Assembly: GCA_963728995.1 (NCBI GenBank)
Contig: CAVSMD010000003.1
Location: forward strand, 744,001-808,000
Direction: 5' to 3'
DNA from: FEN-1219 sp963728995
GTDB taxonomy: Bacteria > Pseudomonadota > Gammaproteobacteria > Steroidobacterales > Rariloculaceae
Length of the DNA stretch: 64,000 bases
The first letter of the stretch is position 1; each line of letters opens with the position of its first letter. Shown one piece after another: positions 37,794 through 48,261 of this stretch. The notes beneath the pieces are model-generated. The model saw nothing but the letters and a program-made list of their open reading frames with translations, was not told the DNA's origin and did no database searches. The position numbers and the translations under genes are program-made.

Positions 37794-38095
37794 CCGATAG
37801 TCACGTCGAGGTCGAATCCGTGAGCTCGCTCGTTGCCGTGTGGCTCGGTTTGCTGGTGCTGCTGGCGCTGACCGCGGCGAGCGCGCTCGTCGCGCTCGGG
37901 CCGTTCAACATTGTCGTGAATCTCGGCATCTCGTTCGCGAAGACGTTGCTCGTCGCATTCTTCTTCATGCACCTGCGCGCGAGCGGCGGCCTGATTCGTC
38001 TCGTCGCCGTCGTCGGCTTGCTGTGGCTGTGCCTGCTGATCGGTCTCAGCCTGGCCGATTACCTCACGCGCCCCGCCCTGGCGGCGCCATGGTAA
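37790..38095 (+). CDS. coxD: Cytochrome c oxidase subunit IV-like protein
   Basis: The 101-residue protein has three membrane helices and the family motif NLGISFAKTLLVAFFFMHLR. That is the prokaryotic cytochrome oxidase subunit IV pattern. It overlaps coxC by ATGA and is the last gene of the respiratory operon. No heme a synthesis genes (ctaA, ctaB) or ctaG follow, so these must be elsewhere. Confidence 0.88.
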   Translation: MTDSHVEVESVSSLVAVWLGLLVLLALTAASALVALGPFNIVVNLGISFAKTLLVAFFFMHLRASGGLIRLVAVVGLLWLCLLIGLSLADYLTRPALAAPW

Positions 38096-38121
38096 CGATG
38101 GGCCAGCGTGCTCGAGCGGGT

Positions 38122-38134
38122 TGCAAGCTTTACA
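38122..38134. promoter_or_regulatory. Upstream palindrome TGCAAGCTTTACA before pyruvate oxidase
   Basis: The 13-mer is a variant of TGTAAG-N-CTTACA and lies 47 bp upstream of the -24 element at 38182. It fits an enhancer-binding site for the sigma-54 promoter of the pyruvate oxidase gene. Confidence 0.55.
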
Positions 38135-38181
38135 AGCGCACCACGGCCGCGGCCGCGGCGTTGCGAGCGCGCGGCGAGGCT

Positions 38182-38196
38182 TGGCGCGCAACTTGC
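38182..38196 (+). promoter_or_regulatory. Sigma-54 promoter of the pyruvate oxidase unit
   Basis: TGGCGCGCAACTTGC followed by A has ideal GG and GC spacing with one change in the -24 half. The predicted start near 38208 is 21 bases before the ATG at 38229. Confidence 0.75.
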
Positions 38197-38228
38197 AGAA
38201 CCCTCGAGCACACCGCGGAGGGCTTGGC

Positions 38229-39983
38229 ATGACACGGACGGCAGCGGACATCCTGATCGACACGATTCACGACTGGGGCGTCGAGGTCGTGTTCGGTCTA
38301 CCCGGCGACGGTATCAACGGCATCATGGAAGCGCTGCGCAAGCGCCAGGACGACATCCGCTTCTGGCAAGTGCGGCACGAGGAGGCAGCGGCGTTCATGG
38401 CCACGGGCTACGCCAAATGGACGGGCAGGCTCGGCTGCTGTCTCGCGACCTCCGGGCCGGGCGGCATCCATCTGTTGAACGGCCTCTACGACGCGAAGCT
38501 CGACGGAGTGCCCGTCCTCGCGATCACGGGCATGCAGTTCCACGATCTGCTGCACACGCATACCCAACAGGACATCGAGCTCGACAAGGTGTACCAGGAC
38601 GTCGCCGTCTACAACTCGCGCATCATGGGGCCCGCTCACGTCGAGAGCACGGTGAGCCTCGCCTGCCGCACGGCGCTCGCCTATCGGGGCGTCGCGCACG
38701 TCACGATACCCGTCGACATGCAGGATCAGCCGCTGCGCAAGAAGCAGACGTCGAAGCGCAACGTGCCCGGGCACACGTCCGACGTGTTCACGGACTTCGC
38801 CGGCCTGCCGCGCGACGTGGACCTGAACCGCGCGGCCGAGCTGATCAACGCCGGCGAGCGGCTCGCGATCCTGGCGGGTCGCGGTGCGATCGGTGCCCGG
38901 GCAGTCCTCGAGCGAGTCGCGGACAAGCGCGGGGCGGTCATCGTGAAGCCGTTGCTCGGCAAGATGGCGGTGCCCGACGACAGCCCATTCACCACCGGCT
39001 CCGTGGGGCTGCTCGGCACGACGCCCTCGCAAGACGCGCTCGAGAGCTGCGACACGCTGCTGATCGTCGGCTCGAGCTTTCCGTACATCGAGTTCTACCC
39101 CGAGCCCGGCAAGGCGCGCGCCGTGCAGATCGACCGCGATCCGATGCGCGTGGGGCTGCGCTATCCGGTCGAGGTGAGCCTCGTCGGCGACGCGCGCCGC
39201 ACCCTGGAAGCCCTGGAGCCGCGCCTTGCGCCGAACGAGAACCGGGCATTTCTCGAGAGCGCGCAGGCGGGGGTCGAGAAATGGAATGCGCTCATGGAGG
39301 AGCGTGGCACGCGCCGCGACAAGCCGATGAAACCCCAGGTCGTCGCCTGGGAGCTCGGCAAGCGGCTCGCCGACGACGCGATCTTTGCGTGCGATTCCGG
39401 CACGATTGCCACCTGGTACGCGCGGCAGATCCCCTATCGCGAAGGCCAGATGTGCTCGCTGTCCGGCAATCTCGCCACGATGGCCAACGGCTTCCCCTAC
39501 GCGATCGCGGCGCAGGTGGCCTATCCGAACAGGCAGTGCGTGGCGTTCGTCGGCGACGGCGGCTTCACGATGCTGATGGGCGAGTTCGCGAACTGCGTCG
39601 CGCACGATCTGCCGGTCAAGGTGGTCATCATCAAGAACAATGCGCTCGGCCAGATCAAATGGGAGCAGATGGTCTTTCTCGGCAATCCGGAGTTCGCCTG
39701 CGAGCTGGCGCCGATCGATTTCGCCGCGTTCGCGCGCGCCTGCGGCGGCAAAGGCTACACGATCGAGGATCCGGAGCACTGCGGCGCGATCCTCGACGAG
39801 GCCTTGCGCGAGCCGGGGCCCGTCATCATCGAGGCGCTCGTGGACCCGCACGAGCCGCCCATGCCGCCGAAGACGAGTCTCGAGCAAGCGACGAAATTCG
39901 CGGAAGCGCTGGCCCGCGGCACACCCGATGGGCAGGCGATCGTGCGGACCGTGCTCGGCGACAAGTTCCGGGAGCTGGTCTAG
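38229..39983 (+). CDS. Thiamine diphosphate enzyme, probable pyruvate oxidase (PoxB type)
   Basis: The 584-residue protein has the three-domain ThDP fold: FGLPGDGINGIMEAL and the catalytic glutamate in RHEEAAAFMATGYAK at the N terminus, then a central FAD/structural domain. The C-terminal ThDP motif runs from GDGGFTMLMGEF to IIKNN. CLATSGPGGIHLLNGL is also typical. PoxB oxidises pyruvate to acetate and CO2 at the membrane, giving electrons to quinone; an acetolactate synthase-like role cannot be excluded. It heads a unit with an enolase-superfamily gene, a glucoamylase and a membrane protein. Confidence 0.82.
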   Translation: MTRTAADILIDTIHDWGVEVVFGLPGDGINGIMEALRKRQDDIRFWQVRHEEAAAFMATGYAKWTGRLGCCLATSGPGGIHLLNGLYDAKLDGVPVLAITGMQFHDLLHTHTQQDIELDKVYQDVAVYNSRIMGPAHVESTVSLACRTALAYRGVAHVTIPVDMQDQPLRKKQTSKRNVPGHTSDVFTDFAGLPRDVDLNRAAELINAGERLAILAGRGAIGARAVLERVADKRGAVIVKPLLGKMAVPDDSPFTTGSVGLLGTTPSQDALESCDTLLIVGSSFPYIEFYPEPGKARAVQIDRDPMRVGLRYPVEVSLVGDARRTLEALEPRLAPNENRAFLESAQAGVEKWNALMEERGTRRDKPMKPQVVAWELGKRLADDAIFACDSGTIATWYARQIPYREGQMCSLSGNLATMANGFPYAIAAQVAYPNRQCVAFVGDGGFTMLMGEFANCVAHDLPVKVVIIKNNALGQIKWEQMVFLGNPEFACELAPIDFAAFARACGGKGYTIEDPEHCGAILDEALREPGPVIIEALVDPHEPPMPPKTSLEQATKFAEALARGTPDGQAIVRTVLGDKFRELV

Positions 39984-40027
39984 CGCCCGATGGGCGCGAC
40001 CCGGAGTCCGCGAGAAGACCCCAAGCA

Positions 40028-41143
40028 ATGACGTCGTCGAGCCGACCGGATGCCGTCGTCGAAGCGCTCGACGTCAAGGCTTACACGCTCCCGACCGATC
40101 AGCCCGAGTCCGACGGCACGCTCGCCTGGAGCGCCACGACGATGGTGGCCGTGCTCGCGCGCTGCGGCGCCGCGACGGGTCTCGGCTACAGCTATACCGG
40201 CGTGGCCGCCGCGAGCGTGATCGAGTCCGTGCTGGCCGACGCGGTGGTGGGACGCGACGTGCTGGCGGTGCCCGCGATGCGCGAGGCGATGGTTCGCGCA
40301 ATCCGCAACCTCGGTCGGCCCGGCATCTGCTCGTCGGCCATCGCGGCCGTCGACTGCGCGCTGTGGGATCTGAAGGCGCGCGTGCTCGGCATCTCGCTCG
40401 GCGACCTGTTCGGTCGCGCGCGCGACGAGGTGCCCGTGTACGGCAGCGGCGGCTTCACGTCGTACGACGACGAGCGGCTCGTCACGCAGCTGCGCGATTG
40501 GGCGCGAAGCGGCATCGGCATGGTCAAGATGAAGATCGGCCGCGACGCGCGCGCGGATGGTCATCGCGTACGGATCGCGGCCGATGCGCTCGGCCCCGAC
40601 GTGGCGCTGTTCGTGGACGCCAACGGTGCGTATGACCGCAAGCAAGCGCTCGCGATGGCCGAGCGCATGGCGACGGAGGGCGTGGCCTGGTTCGAGGAAC
40701 CCGTGAGCTCGGACGACCTCGAGGGCCTGCGGTTGCTGCGCGATCGCGCGCCGGCCTCGATGGACATCGCGGCCGGGGAATACGGCTACGATCTGACGTA
40801 CTTTCGCCGGATGCTCGACGCCGGCGCAGTCGACGTGCTGCAGGCCGACGCCACACGCTGCGGCGGCTACTCCGGATTCCTGCGCGCGGCCGCGTTGTGC
40901 CGGGCCCACCACGTGCCCCTCTCCGCGCACACGGCGCCGAATCTACACGCGCACGTGTGCTGTGCCCTGCCGCAGGTGTGCCATATCGAGCTGTTTCACG
41001 ACCACGTGCGGCTCGAGGAGCTGCTGCTCACGGGCACGCTTGCCGTCCGGACCGGGGCGCTGGCGCCGCAGCGCACGCAGGCCGGCAACGGGCTCGCGCT
41101 GCGCGAGGACGCCGCGCGCTGGCAGGTGCACGGGAGCGCTTGA
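40028..41143 (+). CDS. Enolase superfamily (mandelate racemase/muconate lactonizing) enzyme
   Basis: The 371-residue protein has the capping domain and a barrel with the superfamily signature. The catalytic lysine pair is in MVKMKIGRD, the metal ligands are in FVDANGAY, WFEEPVS and AAGEYGYD, and the late histidine is in LSAHTAPNLHAH. Such enzymes abstract a proton next to a carboxylate, often dehydrating sugar acids. The substrate cannot be told; next to a glucoamylase and a pyruvate oxidase, a sugar acid is plausible. It begins 44 bp after the pox gene. Confidence 0.82.
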   Translation: MTSSSRPDAVVEALDVKAYTLPTDQPESDGTLAWSATTMVAVLARCGAATGLGYSYTGVAAASVIESVLADAVVGRDVLAVPAMREAMVRAIRNLGRPGICSSAIAAVDCALWDLKARVLGISLGDLFGRARDEVPVYGSGGFTSYDDERLVTQLRDWARSGIGMVKMKIGRDARADGHRVRIAADALGPDVALFVDANGAYDRKQALAMAERMATEGVAWFEEPVSSDDLEGLRLLRDRAPASMDIAAGEYGYDLTYFRRMLDAGAVDVLQADATRCGGYSGFLRAAALCRAHHVPLSAHTAPNLHAHVCCALPQVCHIELFHDHVRLEELLLTGTLAVRTGALAPQRTQAGNGLALREDAARWQVHGSA

Positions 41144-41149
41144 TGGACG

Positions 41150-42987
41150 ATGCGCGCACGCGAGAACGCCTACCCGCCGATCAGCGACTACGCGGCCATC
41201 GGCGACGGGCGCACGGCGGCGCTGGTCTCGCGCGACGGCTCCATCGACTGGCTGTGCCTGCCCCACTTCGGCAGCCCGGCGCTGTTCGCGGCCTTGATCG
41301 ACCGCGCGCGCGGCGGCCGCTTCTCTTTGCGGCCGAGCGCCGAGTTCCGCTCGACGCGCCAGTACGTCCGCGACACGAACGTGCTCGAAACACGGTTCGA
41401 GACGGCGACCGGCAGCGTGCTCGTGACCGATTGCCTGGTCCAGCCTGACGATCACGACGGGCTCCGCCCCCAAGCGGAGCTGCTGCGCATCGTGCACTGT
41501 CTCGAAGGCAGCGTGGAGATGCGGATCGCGTGCGCGCCGCGGGCCGACTTCGGGCGCGTGCGCGGGCGGTTCGAGAACCGTGGCCGGCTCGGCTGGGCCT
41601 ACACCTTCCCCGGCGAGGTGGTCTTCGTGCAAAGCGAGGCCGAGCTCGTGCGGCGCGGACGAGAGGACCTTACGGCGCGCCATATCGTCACTGCGGGCGA
41701 GAGCTTCTGCGTGTCGCTCGCGTATACGCGCCGCGACGTCGCGATCGTGCCGCTGCTCGGGGATGCGGCGCCGCAGCGCATGCGGCAGACCGCGCGGTCG
41801 TGGCAGGACTGGTGCAACGCCGGCGAGCTCGAGGGCGAGTACCGCAGCGCCGTCGCACGCAGCGCGCTCGTGCTGAAGCTGCTGCACTTCGGGCTGTCAG
41901 GCGCCGTCGTGGCGGCCGCGACGACCTCGCTGCCGGAGGAAGTCGGCGGCGTGCGCAACTGGGACTACCGCTACTGCTGGCTGCGTGACGCGGCGCTGGA
42001 CCTTTCGCGCCTTCCTCGACTTGGGCTATACGAACGAAGCGGAGTTCTTCCTCGACTGGTTGCTGCATACGACGCGTCTGAGCTGGCCCCGTCTGCACGT
42101 GCTCTACGACGTCTTCGGCAATCCGCACCTGAAGGAAAAGCATCTGACGCACTTCGAAGGCTACCGGGGCTCCCGGCCCGTGCGCATCGGCAATGCGGCG
42201 TACAACCAGCTGCAGCTCGATATCTACGGCACCGTGATCCAGGCGGCGCACGAGTTCGTGCATCGAGGCGGCACGCTCGAGCTCGAGAAGGCGCGCTGCA
42301 TCGCGGGCTTCGGCCGGACGGTCTGCCGGCTGTGGCGCCGGCCGGACGATGGTATCTGGGAAAAGCGCAACGGCCGCGCACACCACACCTACTCGAAGAT
42401 GATGTGCTGGGTGGCCCTGAGCCGACTGCTCGATCTGGCCGAGCAGGGCCACGTCAACGTGCCCGAGGAGAAGTTCCGCCGCGAGCGCGATGCGATCCGC
42501 GAAGCCGTCGAGCTACGCGGCTTCAATCCGCGCATCGGCGCCTACACGGCGGCATTCGACGACGACGCCCCCGACGCCAGCCTGCTGCTCGCCGCGCGCT
42601 GCGGCTACGCGCCCGCGGACCATCCGCGCATGCGCGGCACGTTCGACGTTCGTGGAGCGCACGCTCGGCGTCGACGGCCTGCTGTACCGCTACCCGCCGG
42701 GGACGGACGGCCTGCCCGGCAAAGAGGGCGCGTTCGGCATCGCGAGCTTCTGGGCCGTCGAGTATCTGGCGCTCGCCGGCCGCCTCGACGAGGCTCGCGC
42801 CCGCTTCGAGAAATTGCTCGCGTACGGCAACGACGTCGGTCTATACGCGGAGGAGACGCACCCGCAAACCGGCGAGGCGCTCGGCAACTTTCCTCAGGCC
42901 TACACGCACGTCGGCCTGATCACGGCGGCCAACGCGCTGCGCGCGGCCGCTCGGCGCCAGGAACACGCAATGCAAGCGACGGTATGA
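41150..42987 (+). pseudogene. Glycoside hydrolase family 15 (glucoamylase/trehalase-like), two frameshifts
   Basis: The first frame opens with YPPISDYAAIGDGRTAALV and VSRDGSIDWLCLPHF, classic for bacterial GH15, and runs to RNWDYRYCWLRDAAL, the motif before the first catalytic glutamate region. One extra base near 41997-42002 moves it to FRAFLDLGYTNEAEFF. A second extra base near 42648 moves it to VERTLGVDGLLYRYPPG, ending with EETHPQTGEALGNFPQAYTH. The length fits two insertions. The joined enzyme would have about 611 residues and hydrolyse alpha-glucosidic bonds, perhaps mobilising glycogen or trehalose. Both lesions are added bases, so assembly error is possible. Confidence 0.8.
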
Positions 42988-43499
42988 CGGCGCTGTCGAC
43001 GCTGCTCAAGACGCTCGACCAAGCGGTCCTCTGGAGTCTGCTGGCCACGGCCGTCATGACGACGATCCTCGAGGCGAGCCGCGGGCTCGGCATCTCGCGC
43101 TTAAGCCTGCCGTTCGTCGTGGGCACGTTCTTCACGGCGCACCGCAGCAAGGCCCAGGTGCTCGGCTATCTCGTCTATACCTTCGGGGGCTGGCTGTTCG
43201 CCCTCGTATACCTCGCCGTGTTCATCGGCATCGGCCGCGGCAACTGGTGGATCGGCACGTTGCTCGGCGCCGCGCATGCCATCGTGCTGCTCGTCACGAT
43301 CCTGCCGCTGATCCCTTACGTTCATCCGCGAATGGCGAGCGACTACGACGGGCCCGCGCGCTCCCATCGGCTCGAGCCGCCGGGCTTCATCGGCTCGAAC
43401 TACGGATACAGCACGCCGCTGACGGTCGTCGTATCGCTGTGCGCCTACGGCGCCATCCTCGGGCTCGGCGTGCAGCTCGGCGCCATCGAGATTCGCTGA
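42984..43499 (+). CDS. Conserved multi-pass membrane protein, 171 aa
   Basis: The protein has about four membrane segments (around residues 15-35, 57-80, 85-110 and 148-166). Motifs are LPFVVGTFFTAHRSKAQ, GYLVYTFGGWLFALVY and IPYVHPRMASDYDGP. I know it only as an uncharacterised membrane protein of stress-type gene sets; no function is established. The ATG overlaps the glucoamylase stop, so it is part of the same transcript. It converges with the broken protease gene, 18 bp apart. Confidence 0.65.
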   Translation: MTALSTLLKTLDQAVLWSLLATAVMTTILEASRGLGISRLSLPFVVGTFFTAHRSKAQVLGYLVYTFGGWLFALVYLAVFIGIGRGNWWIGTLLGAAHAIVLLVTILPLIPYVHPRMASDYDGPARSHRLEPPGFIGSNYGYSTPLTVVVSLCAYGAILGLGVQLGAIEIR

Positions 43500-43517
43500 G
43501 CGAATCGCCGGCCTACC

Positions 43518-44804
43518 TCAATCCGCAGGGACGCCGTTGCCGGCCGGCGAGTCGCCCTTCATGCCGAGCGACTCGCGCGGCGGCTTCGTCGGAAACGGCG
43601 AGCAGCCCTTCTGGCCGTCGGTGCAAAACGCCGGCAGCGCACTCACGTCCAGGTCCTCTCCGAGGTAGACGTGGCGCATCACGTCGCGATCGTACGGCAG
43701 CGCACGCTTGCCCGCGCCGATGTCGCGGCCGATCTTCAGTATCTGGGACAGGTTGAAGTAGTCCATGACGGTCGAGCGCGGTCGCGGCGCGAAGTTGTGC
43801 CGCAGCCCGAGCGCGTGACCGATCTCGTGCGCAGCGATGTAACGCAGGTGATCGCTCTGCTGCTCGAGATTGCCCTCCATCATGGTCTCGCGCAGCACGA
43901 ACACGTGCGCATGCAGGATCTGACCCGGTCAGGGGATCGGTTTGAATATACGACGTCGACGCGTACTCGCCGGACGTGACCCAGTCGATGACGTTGTAGT
44001 CGGGGTCCGGCGCCCGCACGCCGGGCGGCGCATCGATGACGCTGAATCAGCGGCTGCCCGAGCGCTCGGTTCCAATACAGCGCGCCGTCGCGCACCGCTT
44101 CGCGGTAACGCGTGGGAATCGAGGACGAAAGCGCGAAGACGATCGGCGCGTCGACGCCGAACTTGGTGGCGTACAGCACCCATTTGCCCGCACGTCGTTG
44201 CGGATAGGTCTCGTAGAAGCCGAAGTGCTTCAGGTCCTTCATCTCGAACGGCTGGAACTCGGGATCGGGGCGATACGGGCTCAAGTAGTAGTGGACCAGC
44301 AGGCGCTTACCGTCGTCGCTCGTCGCTTGCTGATCGAACACGAGCAGCGACGACTCGTGCCGGGACGCGCACAGGCTGGTTCTGTCCAGCAGCTCGAACG
44401 TCCGATCGTCGTGCCGCTCGACCCGGCCGTAATAGTCCTCGCCGGTGCGATCCTCCTCGAGGAAGATCTTGTCGAACCCCGCGTTCAGGTCGAGCTCGAG
44501 ACCTTGCGGCGTCTCGCCGCGGATCGGCACTTTGGCCAGCAGCGGCGCCGTCGAGCCCGCCCACGGCCGTTGAGTGTCGTCGAGCATCCGCAGGCTGTCG
44601 CCGTTGCGCTCGAAGCGGACGATGCGGCTGCGGCTGGTCATGAAGTCGCGCGAAGTCGCCGTCCTCGACCTCGTAATTGACTTGCAGGAGAAACGGCCGA
44701 TCAAGGTCGCTCTTGTCGAGCCGCACGGGCGCATCCTGCGCGTTGCAGGGGCCCGAAAGCGCCCATAGCAACGAGACGAGCGTGACTGCATTCGCGGGTC
44801 GCAC
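43518..44804 (-). pseudogene. Zinc metalloprotease (DUF5117/DUF4953-like), three frameshifts
   Basis: The first frame has a signal peptide and ends sensibly at NYEVEDGDFA near 44650. The second runs from DFMTSRSRIVRFERNGD to NRALGQPLIQ near 44045. The third carries PDPDYNVIDWVTSGEYASTS to about 43925. The fourth has the active site HEIGHALGLRHNF, a metzincin-type HExxHxxGxxH, and STVMDYFN. Each junction fits one extra base. The joined product of about 428 residues is shorter than the full-length family, so the C-terminal part seems missing as well. Three lesions in one gene favour real decay. Confidence 0.7.
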
Positions 44805-44910
44805 TGTGCTCCTCGGCGGATTCGTCCCTGGCGTATGGGCCCTCTCTCGTCAGGCTACGCGCTCCGGCAGGGAGTTCCAATCGCACGGCCGGACCCGCCG
44901 TCGCGCGGTG

Positions 44911-47900
44911 TCACCCTCCCCCGCGCGAGCCGGCCTCCCCGGGCGGCGCGGCCACACCCGTCGGATCGGAGGCCGCGCCACCCCCCACCTTCGCGCCACG
45001 ACCGACGTGGTAGACGAGATCGATCGATTGTGCCGAGCCCGTCTCCGTTCGCAAGCGCAGGTGCTCCGTGATTCGATAGATCAGCTCGAGGCCGGCGAAG
45101 TCGTCGAACAGGCCGTGCTTGTAGCGCAAGTAGACGTCGTCGCCGAGTTGCTTACCGGCCACCAGCGCGCCACCGTTCCCGCCGTCGCTCGTGACGCCGA
45201 GCTCGAGGCCCAGGTTGCCGCCGAGCTGATCGAGCGCCGGCAACGCGCGCTTGATGCCGAGACCGATCGCGGCGCGCTCGAGCGCGGCGGAGTCGGTCGC
45301 GCCGGCGCTCGCGAGTGAATGACCGGTCAGGAGCCGGGCCAGCGCCTCGCTCTCTTGCAGCGGCGGATCCGAGAAGACCTCGCTGCGCACGTCGCGCGCC
45401 GTGCCCATGAGCGTGAGTCCGACGGTCGTGTCCTCGACCTGGCGGGTCGCGCGCAGGTCGAGGCCGGGGTTGTCGGGGGCTCCCGAGAAGATCAGCTGGC
45501 CGGGCTCGAGCATCAGCTTCTGGCCGTAGGCCGTGAACGTGCCGTCGCTGACGTCGAGCGTGCCCTGCACGCGCAGCGGCCCGCCGGTCGGCTGCTCGAC
45601 TTCGACGTCGCCGCCGACCGTCGCCACGATCCCGAGACCCTCGAAGTGCGCGGCGTCGATCTGCGTCCGGACGCGTATTGCGACGGGCAGAACGTCGCGC
45701 CGGTCGTCCGCGGGCGAGTCGACGCGGCCATGGACGACGGTCTCGGGCGCCGGGCGAATCGCGCTGCGCGGCACTTCGTCGAGGATGAGCCTGCCGTCTG
45801 CGATGCCGAGATCCCCGGTCACGAGCCATTGCTCGGCGCCGCCCTCGAGGTCGAGCGTGGGCGCGACGCGAGCACGCAAGTCGTCGCGATTCGCGACGGA
45901 AAAATCGCTGCCGCGGAGCTGCGCCGTGAGCCGCCACGGCGCCGCGGCCTGGATCCGGCCCTCGAACGTGAGGCAACCCCCCGAGCACAGCTGACCCGTG
46001 AAGCGCGCCGCGTCCGCGTCGAGCGTCTGCGCGTCGAGGCGGCCGTCCGTCACCTCGATGTCGAGCCGCGGCACGCGGGCGCGCAGCGCATCGATCTTCA
46101 CGGAGCCGTGAACGTCGGGTACGGCCGGAGTACCCGCGATCTCGAGTGCCGCGTGCAACGTCCCCTCGAGCCCTTCCACGGCGCCCACCGCCGCGTCGAC
46201 GGCCGTCAAATCCGGCGCCTCGACGTCGATGCGGCCTTGCAGCGTGCCGTGCGCCGCCGCCGGCGCCAGCGTGAGCGTCCCGTCGAGGTGACCGCCGGCG
46301 CCCGGCAAGCCCGCGGCGAGCCGCGTCGTCAGCGCGCTCGACGTCAGCGTCGCCTCGAGACTCACGTCGGCAATCTCCGCGCGGCGGAGCGCGCCCGCGG
46401 TGCCTGCGGCCTCGGCGTCGGCCCGCGCGCGCAGCACGATCGCTGGCGCCGTCAACGTGAGCGCACCCGTGGGCGCGTTCGACCAGTCCAAGCGGGCGTC
46501 GAGATCCACGGCGCCGTCGGCGGCGACCTCGGCCGGCAACCAGGGCGAGGCGAGCGCGACGGGCAGGGCCGCACCGTGCACGGCGACCCGCGGCCGGTCG
46601 ACGTCGAGACACAGCTCGGCGCGGCCGGGACCCCGGTAGCAGGCCGCCTCGACGCGCTGCCGTGCCGTGCCGAGCGTGAAGGCGGCCGGGCTCGTCAGCT
46701 CGAACACGCCGGCGCCCTGCGGCAGGTCGAGCTCCGACGTCAGCAGCCGCCCGCGCAACTGCCCGTCGCGCAGGCCCTGCGCCGCGTGCAGCCCGAGCGT
46801 CCCATACGCCGTATGGGCATCGACGTTCAACGTGTGCTCCGCGAGCGTGCCTCGCGCGGCGGCAGTGAGCTCGTCGACGGACACGCCGGCGACCGCGAGG
46901 CCGTGCGCCCTGAGAGCCACGTCGAGCGTGGGATTACGCCCGTCGCCCTGCACGCGCGCCGTGGCGTGCACCTCGCCCGCCAGCGACGGATACCAGCGGC
47001 CCGCCTCCGGAATCGAAGCCTCGAGATCGAGGTCGGCGCCCTGCGGCGACCACGTGCCGTGCGCGTCGACGCGACTGTCGGCGAGCGTGACGCGGCCGCG
47101 CTCGATGTCGATCCCGCCATCGGCATACGTCGCATCGATCGTCGCGGCGAGCGGGGCGTCGCCTAAGGTTCCGTTCGCCGTGCCCGTCAGCGCCGCGCGC
47201 AAGGCGGGCTGCGCGCCGACTCGCAGATCGAAATGACCGTCGAGGCGGCCGCGCAACCGCTCGTCGACGGCTCCGGGATCGAGCCCGGCGACCTCGATCG
47301 CGAGCTCGGCGCTCGAGGTGTCCGGCGCGACGTGGCCGTGCGCCGTCAGCGTGCCGCCGAGCGCGTCGATCGTCGCGCGTTGCAGCTCGATGGCCGACGG
47401 CGTCACGAACGATGCCGCGGCCTCGACATGCGCGGCGTGCGGTAGCGGCGCCCCGTCCACGTCCGCCTCGAGCTCGACCTCGGCCGGCGCCGCACCGAGC
47501 CGCGCGACGACATGGCCGCCCGTGCTCGTCACTTGGTCGCCACCGGTGCGCCAAGTCAGCGTGCGCCAATCGAGCCGCGCGTACCAGGGCTCCGCCGCGG
47601 TCACGAGCGCGACGTCGCCGTCGAGCGCGACCTCGCGCCGCTGCGCCGTCGGCGAGGTTGCGGGCAAGGTCACGCGCGCCATGAGCATGCCGGTGACGCC
47701 GTCCGTAGCGTCGAGCTGCGCCGAGGCCGCGACATCGTAGCCCGCCACACGCGCCGTGAGCTCCGCGATCTTGATGGCCGGCCCCACGAGGCTGCCGCGC
47801 AGGCGCGAGAGCTCGACGGGCGCGCCCGTGACGACGACGTCGCTGAGCACGACGGAATCGATCGCGACGAAGGCCGGCAGTGGCGGCAGCACGGGCGCCG

Positions 47901-48261
47901 GATACGGCGCCGCGCTCGGCGCGGCGCGTTCGGTTTCCGGCAACGCCACGCGCGCGCCGTCGACCTCGAGGCTGCGCACAGCGATGCGGCCGCGCACGAG
48001 CTCGAGCAGTGCAGGCTGAAGCGCGACGCGGCGGACGTTCGCGACGAGCGTTCCATTCTCGTAATGCAAACCCTCGATGACGATCCGGGTCGCCCACGTG
48101 CCGGTGACGCGCTCGACCGCGAGACCAGACGCGAGTCGCGCGAGGGCGCCGAGGCTAAGCCGTGCGCCCACCTGCGTGGCCAGCAGCAGGGCAATGCCGA
48201 CCAGCAGCGCGGCCAGCGCGACCGCGAGCGAGACACCGACGACGCGGGCGGCGCGCTTCAT
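44911..48261 (-). CDS. tamB: TamB, translocation and assembly module inner-membrane component
   Basis: This is a 1116-residue protein with an N-terminal membrane anchor (about residues 9-29) and a very long beta-rich body of repeating strands with little sequence conservation. The C-terminal DUF490 region includes ITEHLRLRTETGSAQSID. TamB spans the periplasm and works with TamA in outer-membrane biogenesis and phospholipid transport. Its ATG overlaps the tamA stop (ATGA). The gene shows no break over 3.3 kb. It ends with a glycine-rich tail. Its transcription would come from the sigma-54 promoter before tamA. Confidence 0.88.
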   Translation of the reverse strand: MKRAARVVGVSLAVALAALLVGIALLLATQVGARLSLGALARLASGLAVERVTGTWATRIVIEGLHYENGTLVANVRRVALQPALLELVRGRIAVRSLEVDGARVALPETERAAPSAAPYPAPVLPPLPAFVAIDSVVLSDVVVTGAPVELSRLRGSLVGPAIKIAELTARVAGYDVAASAQLDATDGVTGMLMARVTLPATSPTAQRREVALDGDVALVTAAEPWYARLDWRTLTWRTGGDQVTSTGGHVVARLGAAPAEVELEADVDGAPLPHAAHVEAAASFVTPSAIELQRATIDALGGTLTAHGHVAPDTSSAELAIEVAGLDPGAVDERLRGRLDGHFDLRVGAQPALRAALTGTANGTLGDAPLAATIDATYADGGIDIERGRVTLADSRVDAHGTWSPQGADLDLEASIPEAGRWYPSLAGEVHATARVQGDGRNPTLDVALRAHGLAVAGVSVDELTAAARGTLAEHTLNVDAHTAYGTLGLHAAQGLRDGQLRGRLLTSELDLPQGAGVFELTSPAAFTLGTARQRVEAACYRGPGRAELCLDVDRPRVAVHGAALPVALASPWLPAEVAADGAVDLDARLDWSNAPTGALTLTAPAIVLRARADAEAAGTAGALRRAEIADVSLEATLTSSALTTRLAAGLPGAGGHLDGTLTLAPAAAHGTLQGRIDVEAPDLTAVDAAVGAVEGLEGTLHAALEIAGTPAVPDVHGSVKIDALRARVPRLDIEVTDGRLDAQTLDADAARFTGQLCSGGCLTFEGRIQAAAPWRLTAQLRGSDFSVANRDDLRARVAPTLDLEGGAEQWLVTGDLGIADGRLILDEVPRSAIRPAPETVVHGRVDSPADDRRDVLPVAIRVRTQIDAAHFEGLGIVATVGGDVEVEQPTGGPLRVQGTLDVSDGTFTAYGQKLMLEPGQLIFSGAPDNPGLDLRATRQVEDTTVGLTLMGTARDVRSEVFSDPPLQESEALARLLTGHSLASAGATDSAALERAAIGLGIKRALPALDQLGGNLGLELGVTSDGGNGGALVAGKQLGDDVYLRYKHGLFDDFAGLELIYRITEHLRLRTETGSAQSIDLVYHVGRGAKVGGGAASDPTGVAAPPGEAGSRGGG

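Noticed and set aside
45319..47166. Long plus-strand open frame opposite tamB
   Set aside because: The composition is arginine- and alanine-rich and mirrors tamB codon positions; tamB has clear family features and context.
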